DNA from: Reyranella sp.
GTDB taxonomy: Bacteria; Pseudomonadota; Alphaproteobacteria; Reyranellales; Reyranellaceae
Direction: 5' to 3'
Length of the DNA: 64,000 nt
Assembly: GCF_004297405.1 (NCBI RefSeq)
Contig: NZ_SCVC01000004.1
Span: 1 to 64,000 of the forward strand
Below, piece by piece: positions 17,490 through 25,675 of the stretch (the stretch's first letter is position 1; each line of letters begins with the position of its first letter). The notes below the pieces were generated by a model that saw only the letters and a program-made list of their open reading frames with translations, was not told the origin of the DNA and made no database searches. Made by a program: the position numbers and the translations under genes.

Positions 17490-18346
17490 AATCGCAGCCG
17501 GCCAAGCGTCGCGGCGGCGAAGCGCTCGGCCGAGAGTGGGTCGAACTCCATGAACAATGCCGGCTCCAGCACCTCGACTTCGATCACGATCAGCGTGCCG
17601 TCGCGTACGACGCCGTCGACGCGGGCGTAGAGCGGCCGTTCCGGCAAAGCGGCGAGGCAGGCTGCCCCCTGCTCTGTCACCGCGGCCGGCGGCGTCTCGG
17701 CGGTGCGGGTCGGCTTATAGCGCGAGTTGGAGCGGAATTCGCCCGGTGGTGGGCGTTTGCGGATAGCGTGACTGAAGACACCGTCGAAATAGACGAGTGA
17801 CAATTCTCCCTCGGCGATCTCGTGCAGGAATTCCTGCACGACCACACCTGAAGCGCGCGCTTCGTCAGAGAGGTTGGCGACCTGTTCGGCCAGCGTCGCG
17901 CGTTGCAGAAGCTCGACCGAATGACCCGAGGCGCCGGTGGCGGGCTTCACTACGGCGCGGTCCCAAAGCTCTTCGGCAAGGACCTTATCGATAATGGCGG
18001 CATCGCAAGCGACGACATGCGTTCGAGGGACGCGTACACCCGCCACTGCAAGCTTCCCGACATAATCTTTGCGCAGGTTCCAGCGAATGAGATCGATGGA
18101 ATTGAACAGTTGCGTTGCAGAGGCCATCGCCTCCGTCCACTCGCGAAAAGCTTCCAGCGTCCGATAGTATCCCCAGGTCGCGCGGATAACGACGGCATCA
18201 GCGTCCGCGAAGCCACTACGCGGCCCATCCCACGGCGCACTGACGACACGACAACCACGCCGTTCGAGCGCATCGGCATAGAGACGATCGGACACCAGGA
18301 GGTCGGGACTCTCGCGAGATGTCGCCAGGACGACTACGCCGACCAT
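17486..18346 (-). CDS. ATP-grasp ligase (RimK/DcsG-like)
   Basis: 286 residues with the three-part ATP-grasp layout. The N-terminal preATP-grasp domain has WDGPRSGFADADAVVIRATW. The lid region has WDRAVVKPATGASGHSVELL, the ATP-contacting VVVQEFLHEIAEGELSLVYF, and a Mg-binding C-terminal end YARVDGVVRDGTLIVIEVEV. The ARVDxV...EVEVLEPALFM tail resembles DcsG-type enzymes and other small-molecule or peptide ligases. Such enzymes join a carboxylate to an amine via an acyl phosphate. No precursor-peptide gene is evident. The start codon abuts the stop of the ankyrin gene, and the stop overlaps the methyltransferase start. Confidence 0.8.
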   Translation of the reverse strand: MVGVVVLATSRESPDLLVSDRLYADALERRGCRVVSAPWDGPRSGFADADAVVIRATWGYYRTLEAFREWTEAMASATQLFNSIDLIRWNLRKDYVGKLAVAGVRVPRTHVVACDAAIIDKVLAEELWDRAVVKPATGASGHSVELLQRATLAEQVANLSDEARASGVVVQEFLHEIAEGELSLVYFDGVFSHAIRKRPPPGEFRSNSRYKPTRTAETPPAAVTEQGAACLAALPERPLYARVDGVVRDGTLIVIEVEVLEPALFMEFDPLSAERFAAATLGRLRL

Positions 18347-18982
18347 CTATTTCTTCTTCGTTCGCGGCACCAGCGCCGCGAGCCGCTCGATGAATGGCGC
18401 TGGCAGACGGCGTGCGCGTGCGATCTCGACCGCATCGCGACCACGATCATCGCCGATCGTCGGATCGGCGCCAGCCGTGATCAATAGGTCGAGTGTCTTC
18501 AACCGCTGCAGCCGCGCCGCATAGAAGAGCGGCGTTTCCCCGTGTGCTCTGAGGTTCAGGCGCGGCTTCGCCTTCAATAGCTCGCGCATCATTACCGAGT
18601 CATCGCGCCACACGGCCGCCCACAAGGAATAGCTGGCATCGGCGCCGCGCCTCAGCAGGAAGCGCACCAGCGGCAGGTTTTCGCCACGGGCCACGGCGTA
18701 CCAGACGGACGTGGCGCGGAAGTCGCCTTCGTCCTCGTCCATCGGCACCTCGTCCTCGAGGCATGCACCTGCCCGCAACAGCACGGTCACGGTCGCAATG
18801 CCATTTGGCTCACGGAGCCCGGCAGCTTCCGGTCGCATCGCGCACGCCAGATGCAGCGCCTGGCGTCTTGATGGATCGCGTGCGGAGACCAGCGCCGGTG
18901 CAGCCTTGAGCATGGCGGCAACCGACGCGGCGTCCCACACTTTGACCGCCGCGAACAATGCTGTCTTGGACGGCGCTTTCAT
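18347..18982 (-). CDS. Ankyrin-repeat protein
   Basis: 211 residues made almost entirely of about five ankyrin repeats. Recognisable units are QALHLACAMRPEAA, ATSVWYAVARGENLPLVRFL with RRGADASYS, GETPLFYAARLQRLKTLDLL with ITAGADPTIGDDRG, and a capping repeat. It ends in a basic tail (PRTKKK). There is no signal peptide or membrane helix, so it is cytoplasmic. Ankyrin proteins bind partner proteins. It lies 4 nt after the M48 peptidase gene and directly before the ATP-grasp gene, suggesting it serves as scaffold or regulator for these enzymes; that is inference. Confidence 0.85.
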   Translation of the reverse strand: MKAPSKTALFAAVKVWDAASVAAMLKAAPALVSARDPSRRQALHLACAMRPEAAGLREPNGIATVTVLLRAGACLEDEVPMDEDEGDFRATSVWYAVARGENLPLVRFLLRRGADASYSLWAAVWRDDSVMMRELLKAKPRLNLRAHGETPLFYAARLQRLKTLDLLITAGADPTIGDDRGRDAVEIARARRLPAPFIERLAALVPRTKKK

Positions 18983-18986
18983 GGTG

Positions 18987-20048
18987 CTACTTGCACACGT
19001 TCAGGAGCGCCTGCCATTCAGCATTGCTGAAGGCCGGCCGTCCCGTGGCAGGACGCTTGGTGGCCTCGATGCGCTCGGCCGTCGGCGGATGGCTGGACCA
19101 GATGCCCGCGGCCGCTGCCGCGTCCTTGGGTTCCTTCTCCATGAGCTGCTGGAAGAAGGTCGATACCCCATCGGCACGCAGGCCACGCCGCTCCAGCAAA
19201 TCCACACCGGTCGCATCGGCCTCACGCTCGGCGGAGCGCCCGTTGCGCAGCGCCAGCAGCAGACTGCCGCCGCCACCTACCGTGCTCATCATCTCCGAAT
19301 AACCGCCGCTCACGAGCTTCAACAGCAGGTCCATGCCATAGGCGCGCACCAGTCCCTTGGTCGGGTGATAGTGCACGACGTGACCGATCTCGTGTGCCAC
19401 GACACCCGCAACCTGCGAGCTGTCCTTCGCCTGGGTGATCAGGTCGGAATAGAAAACCAGGATGCCGCCCGGAAGGGTGAAGGCGTTGACCGGTCCGCCT
19501 TCGACGATGTGCACGGTGATCGGGTGAGGATAGCCCGCTTCCTTTGCGAGATCGTTGGCCAGGCGGTTGATGGCCGCCAGCCCCACCTCGCCCTCGCACT
19601 CCTCCTTATCGGCGAGGAGATCGTCGAGGACGGTCTCGCCCAACTGCTCCTGCCAACTGTTCGGCAGGAAGGGCACGGCATACTCCGTACCGTAGTCGAG
19701 GATGCCCCAGAACACGCCGACCAAGGCGACGATGGCTGAGGAGAAGACGGCGATGCGCCGCCCGACCGCCACCGGGCGCGGCACCAGTGCCTGTAGCGCC
19801 GGCGCCAGCGAGGCGAGGGTGCTGCGCACCTGCGGGTCTTCGACGATCAGCCTTGCGTCGCTGCCGTGCCGCACGATCGATGGCACCACCTCGTGCTGGG
19901 TATCGCCCAGCACGGCGACTTCGCCGATCGGCCAGCGCGCGACGACTTCCGCTCCAGTCGGCCGGTAGATCACCAGTTCGTTCGTCGTAAGCCGTACCGA
20001 GACGATGTGAACTTCGGCGGTCTCGCCGTCGTAGTAGCGGGTCGTCAT
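18987..20048 (-). CDS. Membrane-anchored M48-family zinc metallopeptidase
   Basis: 353 residues from the ATG at 20048. A beta-rich N-terminal domain (about 1-90, starting MTTRYYDGET) precedes one transmembrane helix (about 100-117) and the M48 catalytic domain, with zinc motif HEIGH (219-223), third ligand Glu274 (AEREADATG) and the downstream SSHPPTAER motif. An upstream extension of the frame is the shadow of the DUF898 gene and is excluded. It starts 20 nt after the DUF898 stop. A DUF898 gene next to an M48 peptidase recurs in proteobacteria as far as I recall. The substrate is unknown. Confidence 0.87.
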   Translation of the reverse strand: MTTRYYDGETAEVHIVSVRLTTNELVIYRPTGAEVVARWPIGEVAVLGDTQHEVVPSIVRHGSDARLIVEDPQVRSTLASLAPALQALVPRPVAVGRRIAVFSSAIVALVGVFWGILDYGTEYAVPFLPNSWQEQLGETVLDDLLADKEECEGEVGLAAINRLANDLAKEAGYPHPITVHIVEGGPVNAFTLPGGILVFYSDLITQAKDSSQVAGVVAHEIGHVVHYHPTKGLVRAYGMDLLLKLVSGGYSEMMSTVGGGGSLLLALRNGRSAEREADATGVDLLERRGLRADGVSTFFQQLMEKEPKDAAAAAGIWSSHPPTAERIEATKRPATGRPAFSNAEWQALLNVCK

Positions 20049-20068
20049 CGTGGGAGCAGCGGCCACGC

Positions 20069-21271
20069 TCAAACCCCGCTCACGTCGAACATGTCGAGCA
20101 AGCCCTCGCCGTAACCTGGTCCGCGATCTGCCGGCTGGCGGATCTCCTGGCCATTGGGCACGCCGTAGATCCAGAGCTGGGCCGAGATCAGCTTCATCGT
20201 GCGATGCATCACCAAGGGCCAGCCGATGCCGAGGGTCAGCAGGATGATGAGATAGTTCAGCACCAGGAAGCCCCACATCTGCCGCGTCGTGATCGCCGTC
20301 GTGAAGAGCAGGTTTCCGGCACGGCTGTGGGTCACGAGGTAGCGCAACAGATAGGCCTGCCACCAGCAACGCAGCGGCAGGATCAGCAGGCCAAAGACGA
20401 TGTAGGCGGCGAAGGCCAGAACCAGGACCAGCAGCACGGTGTTCAGGCTGGGGTTGGACAGAAGCCTCAGAAAATCGTCGGATGAAATGCCAAGACCTTC
20501 GATCGTGCCGCCGACAGCGGCAAAGACGGCGACGCCGGCGGCGATCCAGGCAATGATGTTCAGGAAGTAATAGCCGATATAGCGGCCGTAGATATCACCA
20601 GCGCGGCCCGCGAAGACGAACGGCAGGGTGCCGACGCGCGCGTTGGCGATGCGCGGCCGCGCGAGATTCACCGAGACGAGCGGAGTCAGCAGATAGGCCG
20701 TCGTAGCGTTGACGAAATGCAGGCCCGTCGCCAGTGCGCCGTAGCTCCACGCCGACCCTGCCATACCGCAACGAATGCCGCGCCAGCGCGTGCGCGAGAG
20801 CCTGTAGCGTAGCCCTGCATAGTGTCCGACATAAGCCAGCGGAAAGCCGATCAGCGCGACCGACAGCGAGAAAAGGTCGAACATGCCGAAGCTTGCCATC
20901 GGCTTCTCGTGAAAGACGTAACGCCAGACCAACCACATCAGGCCGATCCAGACCGCGACCAGCAGCAAGGCGAACAGGAACCCGATCAGAAGCTCGCGGC
21001 CACGACCACGATATTCGAAGCGATCCCCCAGGACCGCGAGGTGGCTCCAGACGTAGCGGCGGATGTTGGTACGCCCCCAGAAACGTGACCAGCCGAGCGT
21101 CACCAGCATCAGCAAGAGATGCCTCAGATAGATCGCGTACAGCTCGCCGAGCCGCCCGTCATAGACCGGCCGGCTGGGCGTCGGGTCGGGTGCCCAGGGG
21201 GTTCCGGGCACAGTCGTTTGGCTGACAGCCTGAGGGGCAACCTGCGTCCAAGGAGAGGAAGAGTTACTCAA
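20069..21271 (-). CDS. DUF898 (YjgN-like) multi-pass membrane protein
   Basis: 400 residues with a Pro-rich leader and about eight membrane helices. Family hallmarks are GELYAIYLRHLLLMLVTLGW, TNIRRYVWSHLAVLGDRFEY, GLRYRLSRTRWRGIRCGMAG and a second-half repeat containing GRYIGYYFLNIIAW. DUF898/YjgN proteins are inner-membrane proteins of unknown function. It is the first gene of the five-gene minus-strand unit. Its start lies about 100 bp from ecm on the other strand, so the two share a divergent promoter region. Confidence 0.85.
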   Translation of the reverse strand: MSNSSSPWTQVAPQAVSQTTVPGTPWAPDPTPSRPVYDGRLGELYAIYLRHLLLMLVTLGWSRFWGRTNIRRYVWSHLAVLGDRFEYRGRGRELLIGFLFALLLVAVWIGLMWLVWRYVFHEKPMASFGMFDLFSLSVALIGFPLAYVGHYAGLRYRLSRTRWRGIRCGMAGSAWSYGALATGLHFVNATTAYLLTPLVSVNLARPRIANARVGTLPFVFAGRAGDIYGRYIGYYFLNIIAWIAAGVAVFAAVGGTIEGLGISSDDFLRLLSNPSLNTVLLVLVLAFAAYIVFGLLILPLRCWWQAYLLRYLVTHSRAGNLLFTTAITTRQMWGFLVLNYLIILLTLGIGWPLVMHRTMKLISAQLWIYGVPNGQEIRQPADRGPGYGEGLLDMFDVSGV

Positions 21272-21290
21272 CGGGCCCCTATCTCACTGA

Positions 21291-21327
21291 TTGCACTGCA
21301 AAATTTTCCATGCTGCGACGCAGCATG
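21291..21327. promoter_or_regulatory. Two adjacent palindromes in the ecm/DUF898 divergent promoter
   Basis: TTGCACTGCAA (21291-21301; TTGCA, C, TGCAA) is followed by CATGCTGCGACGCAGCATG (21309-21327; 9-bp arms around one base). The second contains CTGC-N3-GCAG, which matches the site type described for PhaR, the regulator of polyhydroxybutyrate genes in alphaproteobacteria. They lie 47-83 bp upstream of the ecm start. Operator function is inference. Confidence 0.5.
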
Positions 21328-21373
21328 TATTGGTGTAGGCAAGTTTACGTCAACCTCGCCGCGAACCGCCACC

Positions 21374-23383
21374 ATGACAGCATCCGCCCGCGACAAAGCC
21401 CAAAAGAACCAGGCCAACAAGGATCGGCCCTGGCTGATCCGCACCTATGCCGGCCATTCGACGGCAGCCAAGTCCAACGAGCTTTACCGGACCAATCTGG
21501 CCCGCGGGCAGACCGGCCTGTCGGTGGCCTTCGATCTGCCGACGCAGACCGGCTACGACAGCGACCACCCGCTGGCCAAGGGCGAAGTCGGCAAGGTCGG
21601 CGTGCCGATCTCCCATCTCGGCGACATGCGCACCTTATTCGACGGCATTCCGCTCGACCGCATGAACACGTCGATGACCATCAACGCCCCGGCGGCGTGG
21701 CTGCTTTCGCTCTACATCGCGACGGCCGAGGCCCAGGGTGTGGCACGCGACAAGCTGCAGGGCACGACGCAGAACGACATCATCAAGGAATATCTCTCGC
21801 GTGGGACTTACATCTTCCCGCCGGAGCCGTCGCTCCGCCTGACAGCCGACACGATCGGCTTCACCTATCGTGAAGTTCCCAAGTGGAACCCGATGAACGT
21901 CTGCAGCTACCATCTGCAGGAAGCGGGCGCGACGCCGGTGCAGGAGCTGGCCTTTGCCCTGGCCAACGCCATTGCCGTGCTCGACGCGGTGAAGGCCCGT
22001 GGCCAGGTCCCCGAGGCTGATTTCCCGCAGGTCGTGGGCCGCATCTCCTTCTTCGTGAACGCGGGCATCCGCTTCATCACCGAGATGTGCAAGATGCGGG
22101 CCTTCGCCGAGATGTGGGAGGATATCACCCTCAACCGCTACGGCGTCACCGACGCCAAACAGCGTCTGTTTCGCTATGGCGTTCAGGTGAATTCGCTCGG
22201 CCTCACCGAACAGCAGCCAGAAAACAACGTCTACCGCATCCTGCTCGAGATGCTGGCCGTCGTAATGAGCAAGAACGCACGCGCCCGCTCGGTGCAGCTC
22301 CCAGCCTGGAACGAGGCGCTCGGCCTGCCGCGGCCGTGGGACCAGCAATGGTCGCTGCGTCTGCAGCAGATCGTGGCTTTCGAAACCGATCTTCTGGAAT
22401 ACGCTGACATTTTCGACGGCAGCAAGGAGATCGCAGCCAAGGTCGAAGCGTTGAAGCAGGAAGCGCTCGCCGAGATGGGTCGCATCGCCGACATCGGCGG
22501 CGCTGTGGCCGCGATCGACGCCGCCTATATGAAGCAGCGCCTGGTCGAGTCCAACCTCAAGCGCCTCGCCGCCATCGAAATAGGCGAGCAGACCGTGGTC
22601 GGCGTCAATGCCTTCACCGAAGGTGAGCCCTCGCCGCTTTCTGCTGGCGAAGGCTCGATCATGACGGTCGACAGCTCGGTCGAACGCGATCAGGTGGAGC
22701 GGTTGAATGCCTGGCGCGCCTCGCGCGACAGTGCCGCGGCGAAGAAGGCGCTGGCTGAATTGACCGCCGCGGCCAAGGAAGACCGCAATGTCATGCCGGC
22801 TTCGATCGCCTGTGCGCAAGCGGGCATCACGACCGGCGAATGGACGGAAACGCTGCGCGCCGTATTCGGCGAGTATCGTGCGCCCACCGGCGTCGCGCGT
22901 GCCGCCGGCGTCAGCGATGGCCGGCTGGAGGCCGCGCGCCGCGAGGTCGACAGCGTGTCGAAGCGTCTCGGCCGGCGCATCAAGATACTGGTCGGCAAGC
23001 CCGGTCTCGATGGGCACTCCAACGGCGCGGAACAGATCGCCGTACGTGCCCGCGATTGCGGCATGGAGGTTGTCTACGAGGGCATCCGGCTGACACCCGA
23101 GCGCATCATCAATGCAGCGATCGAGGAGAGCGTGCACGTCGTAGGCCTCTCGATCCTCTCGGGCGGTCATGTCTCGCTGGTAAGTGACGTGCTGCAGGGC
23201 ATGCGTGCCGCGGGCATCGCTGATGTGCCTGTGGTGGTCGGCGGGATCATCCCACCGGCCGACGCCGAAGCGCTGATTGCCGCCGGCGTCGCACGTGTCT
23301 ACACGCCCAAGGACTTCGATCTCACGCAGATCATGCGCGACGTCGTCTCCGTGGTGGACCACGCCTGGAAGAACGCAGCCTAG
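21374..23383 (+). CDS. ecm: Ethylmalonyl-CoA mutase (MeaA-like), B12-dependent
   Basis: 669 residues. The N-terminal methylmalonyl-CoA-mutase barrel has [37 protein letters not shown] and [20 protein letters not shown], which follow the MeaA/Ecm branch rather than classical methylmalonyl-CoA mutase. The C-terminal cobalamin domain has the DxHxxG signature [11 protein letters not shown], then SILSGGH and VGGIIPPAD. It converts (2R)-ethylmalonyl-CoA to methylsuccinyl-CoA in the ethylmalonyl-CoA pathway of acetyl-CoA assimilation. The frame is open further upstream, but that part lacks similarity; ATG at 21374 fits the family start. Other pathway genes (ccr, mcd, mch) are not in the window. Confidence 0.93.
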   Translation: MTASARDKAQKNQANKDRPWLIRTYAGHSTAAKSNELYRTNLARGQTGLSVAFDLPTQTGYDSDHPLAKGEVGKVGVPISHLGDMRTLFDGIPLDRMNTSMTINAPAAWLLSLYIATAEAQGVARDKLQGTTQNDIIKEYLSRGTYIFPPEPSLRLTADTIGFTYREVPKWNPMNVCSYHLQEAGATPVQELAFALANAIAVLDAVKARGQVPEADFPQVVGRISFFVNAGIRFITEMCKMRAFAEMWEDITLNRYGVTDAKQRLFRYGVQVNSLGLTEQQPENNVYRILLEMLAVVMSKNARARSVQLPAWNEALGLPRPWDQQWSLRLQQIVAFETDLLEYADIFDGSKEIAAKVEALKQEALAEMGRIADIGGAVAAIDAAYMKQRLVESNLKRLAAIEIGEQTVVGVNAFTEGEPSPLSAGEGSIMTVDSSVERDQVERLNAWRASRDSAAAKKALAELTAAAKEDRNVMPASIACAQAGITTGEWTETLRAVFGEYRAPTGVARAAGVSDGRLEAARREVDSVSKRLGRRIKILVGKPGLDGHSNGAEQIAVRARDCGMEVVYEGIRLTPERIINAAIEESVHVVGLSILSGGHVSLVSDVLQGMRAAGIADVPVVVGGIIPPADAEALIAAGVARVYTPKDFDLTQIMRDVVSVVDHAWKNAA

Positions 23384-23430
23384 ACGCGATAATCTTCACT
23401 ATCTCTCCTCTTCGCGCCGAGCTACCGTCG

Positions 23431-23459
23431 TCTCGCAGATTGCTCTGCAAGAAGCGAGA
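23431..23459 (+). other. Symmetric leader hairpin touching the kbp ribosome site
   Basis: TCTCGC / TTGC, TCT loop, GCAA / GCGAGA with a 3x3 internal loop (AGA against GAA). The structure ends one base before the GGAG ribosome site at 23461 and 12 nt before the ATG at 23471. It could modulate translation or stability of the mRNA. Confidence 0.4.
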
Positions 23460-23470
23460 AGGAGAAGCAG

Positions 23471-23905
23471 ATGGGCCTGTTCGACTTCGTTCGCGACATC
23501 GGTCGCAAGCTCTTCACCAAAGACTCCGACGCCAATGACAAGCTCAAGGCGGAGATCGAAGCCTCGCTCAAAGGGGTCGAGGGATTGACCGTCGACTATG
23601 ACCCTAGTTCGGGCACCGTGAAGCTCGGCGGCACCGCCTCTGATGCTGCGGCTCTGCAAAAGGCAATCCTCATCGCCGGCAATACGATGGGCGTCAGTAA
23701 TGTCAGTACTACGGGGATGAACATCGCCGCCGAGGACGATACGCAGTATTACATCATCAAGTCGGGCGATACGCTGTCGGCCATCGCGCAGCACTTCTAC
23801 AAGGATGCCAACAAGTATCCGAAGATCTTCGAGGCCAACCGCGAAGTGATCAAGGACGCCAACCTGATCTTCCCAGGCCAGAAAATTCGTATTCCGCCGG
23901 CCTGA
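23471..23905 (+). CDS. kbp: BON-LysM protein (YgaU/Kbp-like)
   Basis: 144 residues with the two-domain layout of E. coli YgaU/Kbp: a BON domain (about 20-90; LKGVEGLTVDYD, VKLGGTASDAAALQKAILIA) and a C-terminal LysM domain (about 93-142; YYIIKSGDTLSAIAQHFYKD, NLIFPGQKIRIP). No signal peptide is present, as in YgaU, which is a cytoplasmic potassium-binding protein. The ribosome site GGAG lies 6 nt before the ATG. Potassium binding here is by homology only. Confidence 0.88.
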   Translation: MGLFDFVRDIGRKLFTKDSDANDKLKAEIEASLKGVEGLTVDYDPSSGTVKLGGTASDAAALQKAILIAGNTMGVSNVSTTGMNIAAEDDTQYYIIKSGDTLSAIAQHFYKDANKYPKIFEANREVIKDANLIFPGQKIRIPPA

Positions 23906-23914
23906 TCGATCCCG

Positions 23915-24301
23915 TCATCTAATCGGCGACCGCGACAGGCTCGCGGCCGCATGCAGCATCGGCTCAACGACGGCGTGGCTGAACAGCCACGCTTCGGCGT
24001 GCACGGTAGGGCCGTCTCGGCGAATGACCCGCGCCAGGGCAATCACATCGGCCTGTTGCGCCGGACGCAGGACCGTAACGGTGAGGTGCGTGAGCTTCGC
24101 CGTCACGCCCGCTGTAGCCCGCAGCGATGTGTCGACCAGAGACAGGAGCGCCGCCGTCGTCCAGTCGCTGTCGGGTGCCGGTGAGAAGCGCAGGCGCACG
24201 TCCTGATCCTGGCATTCCTCGACGAACAGGCCGTGAAGATCGGCGGCCGGCAGGGTCTTCTCCAGGAGTGCTTGCAATTCGTCTTCGGTCATCGGCCGCA
24301 C
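23915..24301 (-). CDS. PaaI-like hotdog thioesterase, divergent
   Basis: 128 residues. The central part (VRLRFSPAPDSDWTTAALLS, LVDTSLRATAGVTAKLTHLT, ALARVIRRDGPTVHAEAWLF) follows the hotdog fold seen in PaaI/YdiI thioesterases, with LVDTSLRAT at the position of the hot-dog helix. The usual catalytic Asp/Glu in that helix would be Asp of VDTS. Substrate unknown. It converges with kbp (9 nt apart) and diverges from the Nudix gene. Confidence 0.6.
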   Translation of the reverse strand: MRPMTEDELQALLEKTLPAADLHGLFVEECQDQDVRLRFSPAPDSDWTTAALLSLVDTSLRATAGVTAKLTHLTVTVLRPAQQADVIALARVIRRDGPTVHAEAWLFSHAVVEPMLHAAASLSRSPIR

Positions 24302-24322
24302 TCTATGCTATCTCCGCGTTCG

Positions 24323-25198
24323 ATGTCCTTCCTCGACCATATCCGGCGTTGCAACAACGCCGACCTGTCGCAATTCGAATCCTGGTTCATTGGCCAGGAG
24401 CGTGCAGGCTTCCTCCATCGCGACTTTGCTGCCGACGTGGTGGGCAAATCAGGTCTGTTCACGCGCCGCGAGAACGGCTGGCATCTCGATCCTGGCCTCG
24501 ATACACCGGCCAAGCGAACGGCAGCGATGCGCGCATTCCTGCTGACGCTGCGCGGGCGCGGCTATTTCAAAGGCCTGTGGCGGGAAGAGGAATATGCCGT
24601 CGCACCACACGATGGCACGCCGATGCTAATGGCGATGGAGCGCTCGGCCGTACCGTGGTTCGGCGTGCGCGCCGGTGGCCCACACATGACAGGCTTTGTC
24701 CGGCGCGCGGACGGGCTGCACATCTGGGTGCCACGGCGCTCCTACGAGAAGCCGACCTTCCCCGGCCAGCTCGACAATACCGTGGCCGGCGGTCAACCCG
24801 CAGGGCTCGGCCTGCACGAGAATCTGGTGAAGGAGTGCGGCGAGGAAGCGTCGATTCCTCCCCAACTAGCAAAACAAGCCAAGGCCGTCAGCGTCGTCGC
24901 CTACTGGAACCAGTCGGGTCAGCAGCTCAAGCCCGATGTCATGACCTGCTTCGATCTCGAACTGCCGGAGGAGTTCACACCGCGTGCGAACGACGGCGAG
25001 GTCCATTCCTTCGAGCTGTGGCCCGTGCAGAGAGTCTTCGAAACCGTGCGCGACACGGAAGAGTTCAAATACAACTGCAATCTCGTCCTGATCGACTTCT
25101 TCGTCCGCCATGGCCTGCTCTCGGCCGACGATCCGGACTTCGTTCCTATCGTCCAAGGCCTACGGATGATGTACACTCCCATGAGCGGAATCGGCTGA
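24323..25198 (+). CDS. Nudix hydrolase with N-terminal DUF4743 domain
   Basis: 291 residues. The first half (FLDHIRRCNNADLSQFESWF, WFGVRAGGPHMTGFV) matches DUF4743, and the second half is a Nudix fold with box GGQPAGLGLHENLVKECGEE. The RE pair appears as KE and the metal-binding EE is kept, as in the eukaryotic-type TPK3 branch. Relatives hydrolyse oxidised or damaged diphosphate compounds, possibly thiamine-diphosphate forms. Start choice: the ATG at 24323 gives the family-type MSFLDHI beginning; an in-frame ATG at 24305 is possible, and neither has a clear ribosome site. Confidence 0.8.
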   Translation: MSFLDHIRRCNNADLSQFESWFIGQERAGFLHRDFAADVVGKSGLFTRRENGWHLDPGLDTPAKRTAAMRAFLLTLRGRGYFKGLWREEEYAVAPHDGTPMLMAMERSAVPWFGVRAGGPHMTGFVRRADGLHIWVPRRSYEKPTFPGQLDNTVAGGQPAGLGLHENLVKECGEEASIPPQLAKQAKAVSVVAYWNQSGQQLKPDVMTCFDLELPEEFTPRANDGEVHSFELWPVQRVFETVRDTEEFKYNCNLVLIDFFVRHGLLSADDPDFVPIVQGLRMMYTPMSGIG

Positions 25199-25268
25199 GC
25201 GACGGAGTCCGCAACCTTTACGGTGCGTCTCCGTTGCCCCGCTGACCCGAAAACTGGGGAGCGGAGCC

Positions 25269-25655
25269 ATGTCCCACTTGGCATCTGTTCTGTCTCTGGC
25301 CACTGTTGCGGCCATGACACTGGCCGGCGTTGGCGCGCCGGTCTGGGCGCAAAGTCATTCCGGGCACCACGGACAAGGTCACGCAGATAATCACGACTGG
25401 TACGAGAAGCTGAAGCAACCAGGCTCGAATGCGTCGTGCTGCAACGGCACGATCAACGGCGTCGAAGGCGACTGCCGCCCGACACGCGCCTACCAGAAGG
25501 ACGATGGCGTGTGGTACGCGCTGCTCAACGGCCGGTGGGTACCGGTACCGCCGCGGGTCGTCCTGCAGCAGCTCTCACCCGACGGCAACAGCCACATCTG
25601 TGCCGGCAAGAGCGGTGTGATCTTCTGCTTCCTGGGTGGGTCGCCTAAGTCGTAG
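25269..25655 (+). CDS. Secreted His/Cys-rich small protein, function unknown
   Basis: 128 residues with a signal peptide (cleavage likely after VWA at about residue 27). The exported part begins with a His-rich stretch (SHSGHHGQGHADNHD) and carries five cysteines (57, 58, 69, 111, 120) around SCCNGTINGVEGDCRPTRAY, then GRWVPVPPRVVLQ. I recall similar small conserved proteins in rhizobial genomes but no assigned function. The His and Cys content suggests periplasmic metal or copper binding or disulfide bonds; that is inference. GGAG lies about 9 nt before the ATG. Confidence 0.7.
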   Translation: MSHLASVLSLATVAAMTLAGVGAPVWAQSHSGHHGQGHADNHDWYEKLKQPGSNASCCNGTINGVEGDCRPTRAYQKDDGVWYALLNGRWVPVPPRVVLQQLSPDGNSHICAGKSGVIFCFLGGSPKS

Positions 25656-25675
25656 CGATCAGGCGCACGATCCCC

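Noticed and set aside
16725-18346. Graspetide (ATP-grasp peptide) biosynthesis cluster
   Set aside because: No precursor peptide gene or repeat core is visible in or around the operon, and the ligase looks DcsG/RimK-like rather than a graspetide enzyme.
18711-19739. 342-residue plus-strand open frame
   Set aside because: Antisense to the ankyrin and M48 genes, both with strong motifs including HEIGH.
21635-23362. 575-residue minus-strand open frame
   Set aside because: Exactly antisense to ecm, which has clear family motifs. Long antisense frames are common at high GC and this one has no recognisable domain or ribosome site.
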